DNA from: Methyloterricola oryzae
GTDB taxonomy: Bacteria; Pseudomonadota; Gammaproteobacteria; Methylococcales; Methylococcaceae
NCBI RefSeq assembly: GCF_000934725.1
Contig: NZ_JYNS01000012.1
Span: forward strand, 1-64,000
Length of the DNA stretch: 64,000 nt
Direction of reading: 5' to 3'
Position numbers and translations under genes: made by a program. This document shows, piece after piece, positions 37,326 through 47,137 of this stretch (the first letter of the stretch is position 1; every line of letters starts with the position of its first letter). The notes under the pieces are model-generated. The model did not search any database, was not told the DNA's origin, and worked only from the letters and a program-made list of their open reading frames with translations.

Positions 37326-38036
37326 TCATTTATCAGACGAGAATCCCGGACCCAGTACCGGCTCGGCGAACACCACCTTGGTGTCTTGGCGCAGCCGCGA
37401 CAGTGCTTCGGCCAGATCGCGACCGTGCGCGATACGTACCGTGTAAACCCCTTTCAGGCTCGGGCCATCCACCAGTTCGCCCTGAACGGCTGCGATCAAT
37501 CGGCTGATTTCCTGCTTGGATGCATCACCGGAAAACACCAGTTGCACATCGCTTCCCGAGTACTTGGCCATGCTCCCCGGCATCGCCAATGTCTGGTATA
37601 CCTGTGCATCATCGGTAGCCGGACCTTCGCCGCGCAGCAGGAACGGGATGACCGCTGCCATGGTCACCGTCGCAAGGGCCGGCACCAGGTACTTCGGCGA
37701 CATCCACTCGGACAGCCAACCGGCAAAATGCGCGAGCCCGGAAACACGAGCCGTTTTCGGCGCAGGCGCCGCCTTTGCCTGCTCTTCCCGGCGAATCTGA
37801 ACCATCAGACGATCGAACGAGGGCTTGTAGGAAATCTCCATGACAGGCTCACGCTGCAGCCCAGCCACGAGGAATTCCGCGCTGGCCATTTCCCGACGAC
37901 AGGTCAGGCATACCTTCAAGTGGTTGCGCACCTTGTCCAGATCGCTGCCAACCAGAGTGCCATTGGCGTACCAGGGCAGCAACATCAACACGTCGTCATG
38001 GTCAGAATAAACCGACTTCTGTGTCTGCTTGTTCAT
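37326..38036 (-). CDS. Anti-sigma factor with subtilisin-propeptide-like C-terminus
   Basis: The N-terminal 60 residues are a zf-HC2-type anti-sigma domain (HLKVCLTCRREM, the His-x3-Cys-x2-Cys pattern). One membrane helix follows near 112-132 (YLVPALATVTMAAVIPFLL). The periplasmic C-terminus (about 160-232) reads VQLVFSGDASKQEISRLIA, GPSLKGVYTVRI and LRQDTKVVFAEPV. This is the pattern of inhibitor I9/S8 propeptides. The start overlaps the sigma stop by four bases (ATGA). It likely holds the ECF sigma at the membrane until a signal reaches the C-terminal domain. The fold of the C-terminus is my reading and needs a profile search. Confidence 0.87.
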   Translation of the reverse strand: MNKQTQKSVYSDHDDVLMLLPWYANGTLVGSDLDKVRNHLKVCLTCRREMASAEFLVAGLQREPVMEISYKPSFDRLMVQIRREEQAKAAPAPKTARVSGLAHFAGWLSEWMSPKYLVPALATVTMAAVIPFLLRGEGPATDDAQVYQTLAMPGSMAKYSGSDVQLVFSGDASKQEISRLIAAVQGELVDGPSLKGVYTVRIAHGRDLAEALSRLRQDTKVVFAEPVLGPGFSSDK

Positions 38037-38623
38037 AGAGATTCACCGTTGTGCTCAAATGGGCTCGAGTCATTCAGTTCTTCAACCAGCGACTGCAGTT
38101 TCTTCCTCGCGTGGAAAACGCGGGTCTTGACCGTGTTCTCGGGGCAACCAAGCATGTCCGCAATCTCGCTGTAATGCATGCCGTGATGGTATGTCAACTC
38201 CAACACGGCCCGTTGCTCAGGCGAAATCCGGCTCAATGCCGCCTCCAGCCAATCATCCAACTCCACACGCTGCATGGCGCTGTCACGAACGCCAGGCACC
38301 AGTTCCTCGAATTCATCCAGCGACACGAGCTCGGTTTGGCCCCGGTCGGACATCGCCTTCAAGCACTTCTTGTAGGCGATACCCAAAATCCAGGTGGAAA
38401 CTTTGGCCTCGTTATTAAACGAGGCTGACTTGTTCCAAACCACGAGCATCACGTCGTTGATGACTTCCTCGATCAGGTCCAGTCGCCGCGTGACTCGATA
38501 CGAAAACCGAAACAGTCTCTGATAGTAACGCTTGTAAAATATCTCAAAGGCGCGCTGATCCGCGTTGCAGATACTTGCCAGCAAGTCTTCGTCGCTGATC
38601 TCGTCGCGTACATTCTCGGCCAT
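38033..38623 (-). CDS. ECF sigma factor
   Basis: A 196-residue sigma-70 family protein with region 2 (AFEIFYKRYYQRLFRFSYRV to VWNKSASF) and region 4 (ISPEQRAVLELTYHHGMHY, then EIADMLGCPENTVKTRVFHA). Regions 1 and 3 are missing, so it is of the ECF type. I place the start at ATG 38623; the frame reaches 38689, but a TATAAT sits between. It should direct polymerase to its own operon and other targets, released from the adjacent anti-sigma factor. Confidence 0.92.
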   Translation of the reverse strand: MAENVRDEISDEDLLASICNADQRAFEIFYKRYYQRLFRFSYRVTRRLDLIEEVINDVMLVVWNKSASFNNEAKVSTWILGIAYKKCLKAMSDRGQTELVSLDEFEELVPGVRDSAMQRVELDDWLEAALSRISPEQRAVLELTYHHGMHYSEIADMLGCPENTVKTRVFHARKKLQSLVEELNDSSPFEHNGESL

Positions 38624-38657
38624 CGGAGAGCGAGCTCTAGATTGTAAAGACGTACGC

Positions 38658-38663
38658 ATTATA
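38658..38663 (-). promoter_or_regulatory. Candidate -10 box of the sigma operon
   Basis: TATAAT on the - strand, 34 bases before ATG 38623, gives a leader of about 28 bases. No convincing -35 of the sigma-70 type is seen at 16-18 bases; an AAC-containing GCAACG there could suit an ECF promoter. Confidence 0.35.
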
Positions 38664-38992
38664 GAACCCGGCTTGTCAGATCGTTGCACTTTCGGCCCCT
38701 TCCCAGGCTGGAACCCCTGTTTAGCGCACTACCAGTCGTCTGCCCTTTGAGTTCCGCTTTTCAGGCAAAAGGTTCATTGAAAATGAGATGGGTGACATAT
38801 TTTTTTATACTCCTGCTCCGGCCTGTCGTTCCAAGACCGCCCCACGCCTCGACGGCCGCCCAGACAGGGCTAAGCCACGGCGGCGATCCTTGACACTGCC
38901 TTCGTGCTTCGGCTTAAATTCATCGTTTTCTCCCGCGAACGCCGGCCCTCGCCATGGAATGCGCTTCCGGCTGCCCGACCCATCGAGAACCT

Positions 38993-40813
38993 ATGTCCCA
39001 GCATCCGACTTTAGTTGCCGTCACCGAACGTATCCGCGAGCGCAGCCAGGCCAAGCGCGACGCCTATCTGAAACGCATGCGTCAGGCCCGCCAGGATGGG
39101 GTCGAGCGCAGCCGCATCAGTTGTACCAACGTCGCCCACGCCTATGCGGCCATGCCGCAGAATGACAAATTGGTGTTAAAGGAGGCCAAGGCCCCGAATC
39201 TCGGTATCGTGACGGCCTATAACGACATGCTGTCGGCCCATCAGCCCTACGAAACCTACCCGAGCATTATCAAGGACGAGGCCCGCACGGCAGGCGTCAC
39301 GGCCCAGGTGGCCGGCGGTGTGCCTGCCATGTGCGATGGCGTGACCCAAGGCCAGAGTGGGATGGAACTCTCCTTGTTCTCCCGGGACGTGATCGCCCTC
39401 GCCACGGCCGTCGGCTTATCCCACAAGGTATTCGATGCGGCGCTGTATCTGGGCATCTGCGACAAGATCGTGCCCGGGCTGTTAATCGCCGCCCTGCGCT
39501 TCGGCCATTTGCCCGGCCTCTTTGTGCCCGCGGGCCCCATGTCCACCGGCATCTCCAATGCCGAGAAGGCCAAAGTCCGCCAGTTGTTCGCCGAGGGCAA
39601 GGCTGACCGCGACGCCTTGTTGCAGTCGGAAATGGCGTCCTATCACGGTCCCGGCACCTGCACCTTCTACGGTACCGCCAACAGCAACCAGATGCTCATG
39701 GAAATCATGGGTTTGCAACTCCCTGGCTCATCCTTCGTGGGCCCCGGCACGGAGATGCGCGAGGCGCTGACACGGGCCGCGACCCGCAGAGCCGCGGAAA
39801 TGGCGCGAGACCCGTCCACCCCAGCCCTGTGCGACATCGTCGATGCGCGCGTCGTGGTCAACGGCATCGTCGGCCTTTTGTCCACCGGCGGTTCCACCAA
39901 CCACACCATTCATTTGATTGCGATTGCCCGCGCCGCTGGCCTGGACATCAACTGGGACGATTTCAACGACCTGTCCGCCGTGGTGCCTCTGTTGGCTCGG
40001 GTCTATCCCAATGGCAAGGCGGACGTGAACCACTTCCACGCCGCCGGCGGCATGGGCTTTCTGATCCGCGAACTACTGGACGCCGGTTTGCTCCACGAGG
40101 ACGTCAACACCGTCCTAGGCCAGGGCCTTAGGCGCTGGGCCGAGGAACCCTGTCTGGACGGCGGCCGCATCGCCTGGCGCCCTTGCCCGGCGGAAAGTCT
40201 CGACCCCGCCGTGCTGGCCACCGCCAAGTCGCCGTTCAGCGCCGACGGCGGTCTGCGCCTGATGAATGGCAATATGGGACGCGGGGTCATCAAGGTGTCG
40301 GCGGTGGCGCCGGAGCACCGCGTGGTGCGCGCCCCCGCCGTGCTGTTCGACGATCAGGAAGACCTGATCGCCGCCTTCAAGCGCGGCGAACTGGAGCGGG
40401 ATTTCATCGCCGTCGTGCGTTTCCAGGGGCCGCGCGCCAATGGCATGCCGGAATTGCATCAACTCACTCCGTCCCTCACCCTGCTGCAGGATCGCGGATT
40501 TCAGGTGGCCCTGGTCACCGACGGCCGCATGTCCGGCGCATCCGGCAAGGTGCCCGCCGCCATCCATATTTCGCCGGAGTGCGCCATGGGCGGGCCCTTG
40601 GCCAAGGTGCGCGATGGCGACATGCTGCGCCTGGACGCGACTACCGGGGAATTGACCGCCGAAGTGCCGGCGGACGAGTGGGAACGCCGCGAGCTGGCCA
40701 CCAAAGACCTGTCCGGTAACGGATTCGGCAACGGTCGCGAACTCTTCAGCGGCATGCGCCAGATCGCCGACACCGCCGAACGCGGCGCCTGCACCTTCCA
40801 GTTCGACGACTGA
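38993..40813 (+). CDS. edd: 6-Phosphogluconate dehydratase
   Basis: An IlvD/Edd-family iron-sulfur dehydratase that makes 2-keto-3-deoxy-6-phosphogluconate in the Entner-Doudoroff route. Marks are [36 protein letters not shown] (one cluster Cys), [12 protein letters not shown] and the late [17 protein letters not shown]. From ATG 38993 the length (606) matches E. coli Edd; the open frame starts at 38954. Spacing to eda is 46 bases, and they are probably one transcript. Confidence 0.96.
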   Translation: MSQHPTLVAVTERIRERSQAKRDAYLKRMRQARQDGVERSRISCTNVAHAYAAMPQNDKLVLKEAKAPNLGIVTAYNDMLSAHQPYETYPSIIKDEARTAGVTAQVAGGVPAMCDGVTQGQSGMELSLFSRDVIALATAVGLSHKVFDAALYLGICDKIVPGLLIAALRFGHLPGLFVPAGPMSTGISNAEKAKVRQLFAEGKADRDALLQSEMASYHGPGTCTFYGTANSNQMLMEIMGLQLPGSSFVGPGTEMREALTRAATRRAAEMARDPSTPALCDIVDARVVVNGIVGLLSTGGSTNHTIHLIAIARAAGLDINWDDFNDLSAVVPLLARVYPNGKADVNHFHAAGGMGFLIRELLDAGLLHEDVNTVLGQGLRRWAEEPCLDGGRIAWRPCPAESLDPAVLATAKSPFSADGGLRLMNGNMGRGVIKVSAVAPEHRVVRAPAVLFDDQEDLIAAFKRGELERDFIAVVRFQGPRANGMPELHQLTPSLTLLQDRGFQVALVTDGRMSGASGKVPAAIHISPECAMGGPLAKVRDGDMLRLDATTGELTAEVPADEWERRELATKDLSGNGFGNGRELFSGMRQIADTAERGACTFQFDD

Positions 40814-40859
40814 AGCAAGCCCGCCACAGACACCCAAACCCAACGAGAGACCTGCTTGT

Positions 40860-41483
40860 ATGAATCTTGACGAGATAATCGCGGCGACCAGCGTCATGCC
40901 GGTCATGGTGGTGGACAAGGTGGAAGACGCCGTGCCCCTCTCCCGTGCCCTGGTGGCTGGCGGGATCCGCGTGCTGGAAATCACCTTGCGCACCGCCGCT
41001 GCCCTGGATGCGGTGAAGGCGATCCGCGCCGAAATTCCCGACGCCATCGTCGGCGTGGGCACCATCGCCACGCAGGATCAACTCAACGCCGCCATCGCCG
41101 CCGGCGCACAGTTTGGCGTCTCGCCGGGCAGCACGCCCAAGCTGCTGCAGGCCGCCGCCGACAGCAAGCTGCCCTTCCTGCCGGGCGTGGCCACCATGTC
41201 CGAGGTCATGCACGCCATGGAATATGGCTTCACCGTCATGAAGCTGTTTCCGGCGGTGGCGGCAGGCGGCATCAAGATGCTGGATTCCTTCCGGGGTCCT
41301 TTTCCCCAGGTGAGCTTCTGCCCCACCGGCGGCATCAATCCACAGAATGCGCCGGATTTCTTCAAGCTGCCCAACGTGGCCTGCATCGGCGGTTCCTGGC
41401 TGACTCCCAAGGATCTGGTTGCCGCCGGCAACTGGGCGGAAATCACCCGTCTAGCACGGGAAGCCTCCGCCCTCAAGCCCTGA
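40860..41483 (+). CDS. eda: KDPG aldolase
   Basis: A 207-residue class I aldolase that splits 2-keto-3-deoxy-6-phosphogluconate to pyruvate and glyceraldehyde 3-phosphate. The catalytic Glu is in LEITLRTAAAL and the Schiff-base Lys in VMKLFPAVAAGG; phosphate-binding CPTGGINPQN follows. It completes the Entner-Doudoroff route with the upstream edd. Confidence 0.96.
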   Translation: MNLDEIIAATSVMPVMVVDKVEDAVPLSRALVAGGIRVLEITLRTAAALDAVKAIRAEIPDAIVGVGTIATQDQLNAAIAAGAQFGVSPGSTPKLLQAAADSKLPFLPGVATMSEVMHAMEYGFTVMKLFPAVAAGGIKMLDSFRGPFPQVSFCPTGGINPQNAPDFFKLPNVACIGGSWLTPKDLVAAGNWAEITRLAREASALKP

Positions 41484-41487
41484 GGCA

Positions 41488-41544
41488 CCCCTTACCGGGC
41501 TCTTTCGTAAGGGGCAACCCCCGGCCGCTGGCCTCTGCGGCCGG
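41488..41544. repeat. Two consecutive stem-loops between eda and rtcB
   Basis: CCCCTTAC (41488-41495) pairs with GTAAGGGG (41507-41514), and CCGGCCGC (41521-41528) with GCGGCCGG (41537-41544). Neither has a T tract, so they may slow or attenuate transcription or protect mRNA rather than terminate it. Confidence 0.6.
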
Positions 41545-41564
41545 CATCAAGAACGGAACAGCCC

Positions 41565-42761
41565 ATGCCCGTTAAACAGGTATTGCAGGGCAGTCAGGCG
41601 CCGGTAGAGGTCTGGACCGAGGAACTGGAGCAGACCGCCCGCCAGCAACTGCTGAACATCGCCTCCCTGCCCTTCATTCATGATCATGTGGCGGCCATGC
41701 CGGATGTGCACACCGGCATTGGCGCCACCGTCGGCTCGGTCATCGCCACGCGCCAGGCCATCATTCCCGCGGCCGTGGGGGTGGACATTGGCTGCGGCAT
41801 GATCGCCTGCCGTCTTTCCCTCTCTGAACAGAACCTCAGCCACACCCTGCTGAAGCGGGTGTTCGACCAGATCAGCCGCGACGTGCCCGTGGGGCGCGAG
41901 CAGCACACCATCGACCGAGCTCCCTTGGAGCGGGCCCGGGCCTTCGAGGCGGGACTCAGGACGCTGCTGGCCCGGCATCCGGAATTGCTCAAGCGTTTTG
42001 GCAAGCATTCCAACTGGATGTTCCAGATGGGCACCCTGGGCGGCGGCAACCATTTCATCGAGCTGTGCCTGGACGAATCCGGGAACACCTGGGTCATGCT
42101 CCACTCCGGGTCCCGCGGCATAGGCAATGCCATCGGCAACTACTTCATCGAACTGGCGCGCCAGGACATGGAACGGCTGCTGATTCACCTACCCGACCGT
42201 GATCTGGCTTACCTGCAGGAAGGCACGCGGCATTTCGACGACTACGTCGCCGCGGTCACCTGGGCCCAGGACTACGCCGCCGCTAACCGCGCCGCCATGC
42301 TGGACATCATCCTCGCAGCCCTGCGCCGCCACCTGCCCACTTTCAACGTAACCGCCGAGGCCGTGAACTGCCACCACAACTACGTGGCGCGGGAAAAGCA
42401 CTACGGCGCGTCGGTATGGGTGACGCGGAAAGGGGCGATTCGCGCCCGACGTGGCGATCTCGGCATCATTCCCGGCAGCATGGGTGCGAAAAGCTACATC
42501 GTGCGCGGCAAGGGCAATGCCCGGAGCTTCCAGTCCTGCGCCCACGGCGCCGGTCGGCGCATGAGCCGGACCGCAGCGGAAAAGGCCTACACCGCCGCCG
42601 ATCTGGCGAAACAGACCGAAGGCGTCATCTGCCGCAAGGACAAGGGCGTGGTGGATGAAATACCGGGAGCCTACAAGGACATCGACCAGGTCATGGCCAA
42701 TCAGGCCGATCTGGTGGAGGTAGTCCACACCCTCAAGCAGGTCATCTGTGTGAAAGGCTGA
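41565..42761 (+). CDS. rtcB: RtcB-family RNA ligase
   Basis: RtcB joins RNA 2',3'-cyclic phosphate or 3'-phosphate to 5'-OH ends with GTP and manganese. The metal and active-site marks are HDHVAAMPDVHTGIGATVGS, the Cys in VDIGCGMIA, LGGGNHFIEL, CHHNYVAREKHYG with the His-rich metal site, and SCAHGAGRRMSR. At 398 residues it belongs to the shorter bacterial group. It stands alone, without the rtcA or rtcR partners. Confidence 0.93.
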   Translation: MPVKQVLQGSQAPVEVWTEELEQTARQQLLNIASLPFIHDHVAAMPDVHTGIGATVGSVIATRQAIIPAAVGVDIGCGMIACRLSLSEQNLSHTLLKRVFDQISRDVPVGREQHTIDRAPLERARAFEAGLRTLLARHPELLKRFGKHSNWMFQMGTLGGGNHFIELCLDESGNTWVMLHSGSRGIGNAIGNYFIELARQDMERLLIHLPDRDLAYLQEGTRHFDDYVAAVTWAQDYAAANRAAMLDIILAALRRHLPTFNVTAEAVNCHHNYVAREKHYGASVWVTRKGAIRARRGDLGIIPGSMGAKSYIVRGKGNARSFQSCAHGAGRRMSRTAAEKAYTAADLAKQTEGVICRKDKGVVDEIPGAYKDIDQVMANQADLVEVVHTLKQVICVKG

Positions 42762-42789
42762 GGCGCCGGGGCACGCCTCACGATGGCCC

Positions 42790-43887
42790 TCAGGCGCCGG
42801 CTCCGCCAGCCGTCGCTCGTTCCTCGCCCGGCGAGAGCCTCGGCCAGGCCGTCAGCACCGCCTGCACCAGAGTAGCCAGGGGTATGGCGAAAAACACGCC
42901 CCAGAAGCCCCAGATGCCCCCGAAGAAGAGGATCGCCACCATGATGGCCACCGGGTGCAGGTTCACCACCTCGGAGAACAACAGCGGCACCAGCACCACG
43001 CCGTCCACCGCCTGGATGATGGCGTAGGCCAGCATCAGATACCAGAAATCGTCCGCGAGCCCCCATTCGAAAAAGGCCACCAGCATCACTGGAAAGGTCA
43101 CCAGGGTGGCGCCCACATAGGGGATGATCACCGACAGCCCCATCAGCACCGACAGCAATAAGGCATAGTTCAGCCCCATCAGGCTGAAGGTGACGTAACT
43201 CGCCGCCAGCAGGATGACGATCTCGAAGAACTTGCCGCGCACGTAATTGCCGATCTGCGCGTCCACTTCCAGCCAAACCTGGGTTGACAGCTTGCGGTCA
43301 CGGGGGACGTACTGGGTGAACCAGCCGAGGATCGTGTGCTTGTCCTTCATGAAGAAGAACACTAGCAACGGCACCAGGATGAGATAAACGATCAAGGTGA
43401 TGACGCTGACCAGGGAGGAGTACGAATAGGTCAGCATGGACTGCCCGTAGCTCACCAGTTCCTGGCGGATGACCGCCACCAGCTCGTAGATCTGCGCCTC
43501 GGTGATGAAATTGGGGTAGTGCTCGGGCAGCTGCATGATCAGCACCTGGCCGCGGTTGATCATGGCCGGCAACTGCTTGATCAACTCCACTGTCTGCTGG
43601 TAGAGCAGCGGGATCAGGGCGATGAATACGAAAAACACCAGGGCCAGAAACAGCACGTACACCAGCACCACCGCCACCAGGCGCGGCAATTTCTCGCGCT
43701 CGCCCAGCTTGACCAGACCCTCCAGCAGGTAGGCGATGACCCCCGCGGCGAACACCGGCATCAGGATCTTACCCAGGCTGACCACGGTGACCGCGACGAC
43801 GGTCAGAAAGATCGCAAAAGACACCGCCTGCGAATTGGGCAGCACCCGCGCGATCCAATCGCTCAACCATTCGCGCACTGACTGCAT
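42790..43887 (-). CDS. AI-2E family transporter
   Basis: A 365-residue membrane protein of the AI-2E/PerM family with about eight helices. It shows LKILMPVFAAGVIAYLL-like start, VYLILVPLLVFFFMKDKHTI and the conserved LLSVLMGLSVIIPYVGATL. Functions known in the family range from autoinducer export to ion exchange, so the substrate is open. It is convergent with rtcB, and its start is 244 bases from nrdA. Confidence 0.9.
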   Translation of the reverse strand: MQSVREWLSDWIARVLPNSQAVSFAIFLTVVAVTVVSLGKILMPVFAAGVIAYLLEGLVKLGEREKLPRLVAVVLVYVLFLALVFFVFIALIPLLYQQTVELIKQLPAMINRGQVLIMQLPEHYPNFITEAQIYELVAVIRQELVSYGQSMLTYSYSSLVSVITLIVYLILVPLLVFFFMKDKHTILGWFTQYVPRDRKLSTQVWLEVDAQIGNYVRGKFFEIVILLAASYVTFSLMGLNYALLLSVLMGLSVIIPYVGATLVTFPVMLVAFFEWGLADDFWYLMLAYAIIQAVDGVVLVPLLFSEVVNLHPVAIMVAILFFGGIWGFWGVFFAIPLATLVQAVLTAWPRLSPGEERATAGGAGA

Positions 43888-44034
43888 ATGTCCCGTCCTT
43901 TTCTCGTTGTTATCGTTTTTTTTGGACCGCTACAGTCTACAACAAACCGGCCATGGGCGGCTGCCCGGGAGTCCGGCGCGGCGCGGTCTGCGTGCATTCA
44001 TGCACATTTCATCCACAGGCTTTCAACAGAGATA

Positions 44035-44052
44035 AGCACAATATAGTGTGCT
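44035..44052. promoter_or_regulatory. NrdR-box-like palindrome 1 upstream of nrdA
   Basis: AGCACAATATAGTGTGCT is an 18-bp near-perfect palindrome resembling the NrdR consensus acaCwAtATaTwGtgt. It touches the -35 box of the nrdA promoter. NrdR would repress here when dATP is high. Confidence 0.75.
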
Positions 44053-44081
44053 TGACCTTTTTCAGAACCACAGTCTATAGT
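44052..44081 (+). promoter_or_regulatory. nrdA promoter
   Basis: TTGACC (44052-44057) and TATAGT (44076-44081) are 18 bases apart, about 50 bases before the nrdA ATG. NrdR-box-like sites overlap both elements. Confidence 0.7.
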
Positions 44082-44085
44082 GTGT
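44070..44085. promoter_or_regulatory. NrdR-box-like palindrome 2 upstream of nrdA
   Basis: ACAGTCTATAGTGTGT covers the -10 box. Its centre is 34 bases from that of the first box, about three helical turns, the arrangement usual for paired NrdR boxes. Confidence 0.65.
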
Positions 44086-44131
44086 CACGCTGATTATCCA
44101 GCACACCCGATTCGCGAGAAAGGAGCCCCAA

Positions 44132-47002
44132 ATGGAAGCAGAATCCGCAGCCCGCATGCCCTCCGCCACACCCATGATTCCACCCGCCGCCATGACCGCC
44201 GCCGAGATCAGCACCAACGCCCCGGGCGAGGTGCGGGTGATCCGACGCAACGGCAAGGTAACCGGATTCGACGCCACCAAGATCAACGTGGCCATCACCA
44301 AGGCCTTTCTCGCCGTGGAGGGCAACACCGCCGCCGCCAGCCGCCGTATTCACGAAACCGTCGCGGAGCTGACCGATCAGGTGGTGCGTGCCCTGTTCCG
44401 CCGCCTGCCCTCCGGCGGAACCATCCACATCGAGGACATCCAGGATCAGGTGGAACTGGCGCTGATGCGCTCCGAGCACCAGAAAGTGGCGCGCTCCTAT
44501 GTGCTTTACCGCGAGGAGCATTCGCGTCTGCGCGCCGAGAAGGCCGCGGAGACCAGCGTGGAGAGCGGTAGCGAAGCCTTGCAGGTCACCCTGGCCGACG
44601 GCAGTCGCAAGGCCCTGGACGAGGCTCGTCTCAAGCGCATCGTCGCTGAGGCCTGCGCCGGACTGGACGGCGTGGACAGCGCCTGGATCCTGGAAGAAAC
44701 CCGGCGCAACCTGTTCGACGGCGTCCCGGAAAAGGACGTGGCCCCGGCCCTGGTCATGACCGCGCGCACCCGCATCGAGCAGGAGCCGAACTACTCCCAG
44801 GTATCGGCCCGCCTGCTGCTGGACAGCATGCGCCGCGAGGCCCTAAGCTTCCTGGGCAACGGCAAGAGCGAAGCCACCCAAACGGAAATGGCCGAGCGCT
44901 ATGGCGAATACTTCGCCGACTACATCCGGCGCGGCGCGGACCTTGAACTGCTCTCCCCTGACCTGACCCGGTACGATCTGGAGCGCCTGGGCGCGGCCCT
45001 GAAGCCGGAGCGTGACCTGCAATTCAGCTACCTGGGTCTGCAAACCCTGTACGACCGCTATTTCATCCACAGCCACGGCCAGCGCTTCGAGCTGCCGCAA
45101 GCCTTCTTCATGCGCGTTGCGATGGGACTCGCTTCCGCGGAAATCGACAGGGAGGACCGTGCCATCGAGTTCTACAACCTCCTCTCCTCGTTCGACTTCA
45201 TGTCGTCCACGCCCACCCTCTTCAACTCGGGCACCCTGCGCCCGCAGCTCTCGTCCTGCTACCTCACCTCCGTCCCGGACGATCTCGACGGCATCTACGG
45301 CGCCATCAAGGACAATGCGCTCTTGTCCAAGTACGCCGGGGGTCTGGGGAACGACTGGACGCGGGTGAGGGGCATGGGCGCCCACATCAAGGGCACCAAC
45401 GGCAAGTCCCAGGGCGTGGTGCCGTTCCTCAAGGTCGCCAACGACACCGCAGTCGCCGTCAACCAGGGCGGCAAGCGCAAGGGCGCGGTGTGCGCGTACC
45501 TGGAAACCTGGCACATCGACATCGAGGAATTCCTCGACCTCAGAAAGAATACGGGCGACGACCGTCGCCGCACCCACGACATGAACACCGCCAACTGGGT
45601 GCCTGACCTGTTCATGAAGCGTGTCGCCGAGGAAGGCGAGTGGACGCTGTTCTCGCCCAATGACGTGCCCGATCTGCACGACCTCACCGGCGCTGCCTTC
45701 GAAAAGGCCTATCAGGCCTACGAGGAGAAGGCAGACCGGGGCGAACTCAAGCTATTCAAGCGCATGCCGGCCCTGACCCTGTGGCGCAAGATGCTGTCCA
45801 TGCTGTTCGAAACCGGGCATCCCTGGATCGCCTTCAAGGACCCCTGCAATCTGCGCTCGCCGCAGCAGCATGCGGGCGTGGTGCACAGCTCCAATCTGTG
45901 CACGGAAATCACCCTGAACACCTCCGACGCCGAGATCGCCGTGTGCAACCTGGGCTCGGTGAACCTGGCGGCGCATGTCACCGACGAGGGCCTGCTGGAC
46001 AGCGCCAAGCTGGAGCGCACCGTGGCCACCGCCATGCGCATGCTGGATAACGTCATCGACATCAACTACTACAGCGTACCCCAGGCGCGCCGCTCCAACC
46101 TGCGCCACCGCCCGGTGGGGCTAGGCATCATGGGTTTCCAGGATGCCTTGTACAAGATGCGCATCGCCTACGCCTCGGAGGACGCCCTGAAGTTCGCCGA
46201 CGCCAGCATGGAGGCCGTGAGCTATTACGCCATCAAGGCCTCCACCGAACTGGCCGAAGAGCGCGGCGCCTACTCTACCTTCCAGGGCTCGCTGTGGAGC
46301 CAGGGCATCCTGCCCATGGACTCCATCGGCCTGCTGGAAGAAGCGCGCGGCGGCTATCTGCAGATGGACCGCTCCTTCACCCTGGACTGGGACGCCCTGC
46401 GTGAGCGGGTGAAGAAGTTTGGCATGCGCAATTCCAACACCATGGCGATTGCGCCCACGGCGACCATCTCCAACATTTGCGGGGTGTCGCAGTCCATCGA
46501 ACCCACCTACCAGAACCTGTTCGTCAAGTCGAACCTGTCGGGCGAGTTCACCGTTGTCAACCCCTATCTGGTCAATGACCTGAAGAAGCTGAACCTGTGG
46601 GATGCGGTCATGATCAACGACCTCAAGTACTACGACGGCAGCTTGCAGAAGGTCGAGCGCATTCCGGAGGATTTGAAGGCCCTGTATTCCACCGCCTTCG
46701 AGATCGACCCTCGCTGGCTGGTGGAGGCTGCCTCGCGCCGGCAGAAATGGATCGACCAGGCGCAGTCGCTCAATCTCTACATGTCCGAGCCCAACGGCAA
46801 GAAGTTGGACAGCCTGTACAAGCTGGCCTGGCTGCGCGGCCTGAAGACCACCTATTACCTGCGCTCCCTGGGCGCCACCCATGTGGAGAAGAGCACCCTG
46901 GCCGAGGGCAAGCTCAACGCGGTGAAGATGGACCCCATCGACGACGCGATTCCGGTGAAGATGTGTTCCATTGCCGATCCGGAATGCGAGGCCTGTCAGT
47001 AA
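44132..47002 (+). CDS. nrdA: Class Ia ribonucleotide reductase alpha subunit with two ATP-cones
   Basis: A 956-residue NrdA. Two N-terminal ATP-cone domains (about 30-130 and 150-245; VRVIRRNGKVTGFDATKINV and LQVTLADGSRKALDEARLKR) precede the catalytic barrel, the layout known in Pseudomonas NrdA. Active-site cysteines are in LSSCYLTS and SSNLCTEITLN, and the redox tail is CSIADPECEACQ. The enzyme reduces NDPs with the radical from NrdB. AAAGGAG lies seven bases before ATG 44132. nrdB is on the same strand but 5.2 kb downstream. Confidence 0.97.
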   Translation: MEAESAARMPSATPMIPPAAMTAAEISTNAPGEVRVIRRNGKVTGFDATKINVAITKAFLAVEGNTAAASRRIHETVAELTDQVVRALFRRLPSGGTIHIEDIQDQVELALMRSEHQKVARSYVLYREEHSRLRAEKAAETSVESGSEALQVTLADGSRKALDEARLKRIVAEACAGLDGVDSAWILEETRRNLFDGVPEKDVAPALVMTARTRIEQEPNYSQVSARLLLDSMRREALSFLGNGKSEATQTEMAERYGEYFADYIRRGADLELLSPDLTRYDLERLGAALKPERDLQFSYLGLQTLYDRYFIHSHGQRFELPQAFFMRVAMGLASAEIDREDRAIEFYNLLSSFDFMSSTPTLFNSGTLRPQLSSCYLTSVPDDLDGIYGAIKDNALLSKYAGGLGNDWTRVRGMGAHIKGTNGKSQGVVPFLKVANDTAVAVNQGGKRKGAVCAYLETWHIDIEEFLDLRKNTGDDRRRTHDMNTANWVPDLFMKRVAEEGEWTLFSPNDVPDLHDLTGAAFEKAYQAYEEKADRGELKLFKRMPALTLWRKMLSMLFETGHPWIAFKDPCNLRSPQQHAGVVHSSNLCTEITLNTSDAEIAVCNLGSVNLAAHVTDEGLLDSAKLERTVATAMRMLDNVIDINYYSVPQARRSNLRHRPVGLGIMGFQDALYKMRIAYASEDALKFADASMEAVSYYAIKASTELAEERGAYSTFQGSLWSQGILPMDSIGLLEEARGGYLQMDRSFTLDWDALRERVKKFGMRNSNTMAIAPTATISNICGVSQSIEPTYQNLFVKSNLSGEFTVVNPYLVNDLKKLNLWDAVMINDLKYYDGSLQKVERIPEDLKALYSTAFEIDPRWLVEAASRRQKWIDQAQSLNLYMSEPNGKKLDSLYKLAWLRGLKTTYYLRSLGATHVEKSTLAEGKLNAVKMDPIDDAIPVKMCSIADPECEACQ

Positions 47003-47137
47003 GTTTGTTCGGTGAGTTTGAAGACGTCGGCTCCCTCCTCCGGCGGTTTGGGTGCGGGGCGAAGGCTCCGCACCGTTTTGTGACGAGGGCGTTCCGGCAG
47101 GGATTGCCGGATGTGATGTTTCAGGGAAGCTTGAATT

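Noticed and set aside
44080-44571. 163-codon + strand frame at the nrdA start
   Set aside because: It is out of frame with nrdA and its translation is a low-complexity Arg/Gly-rich shadow.
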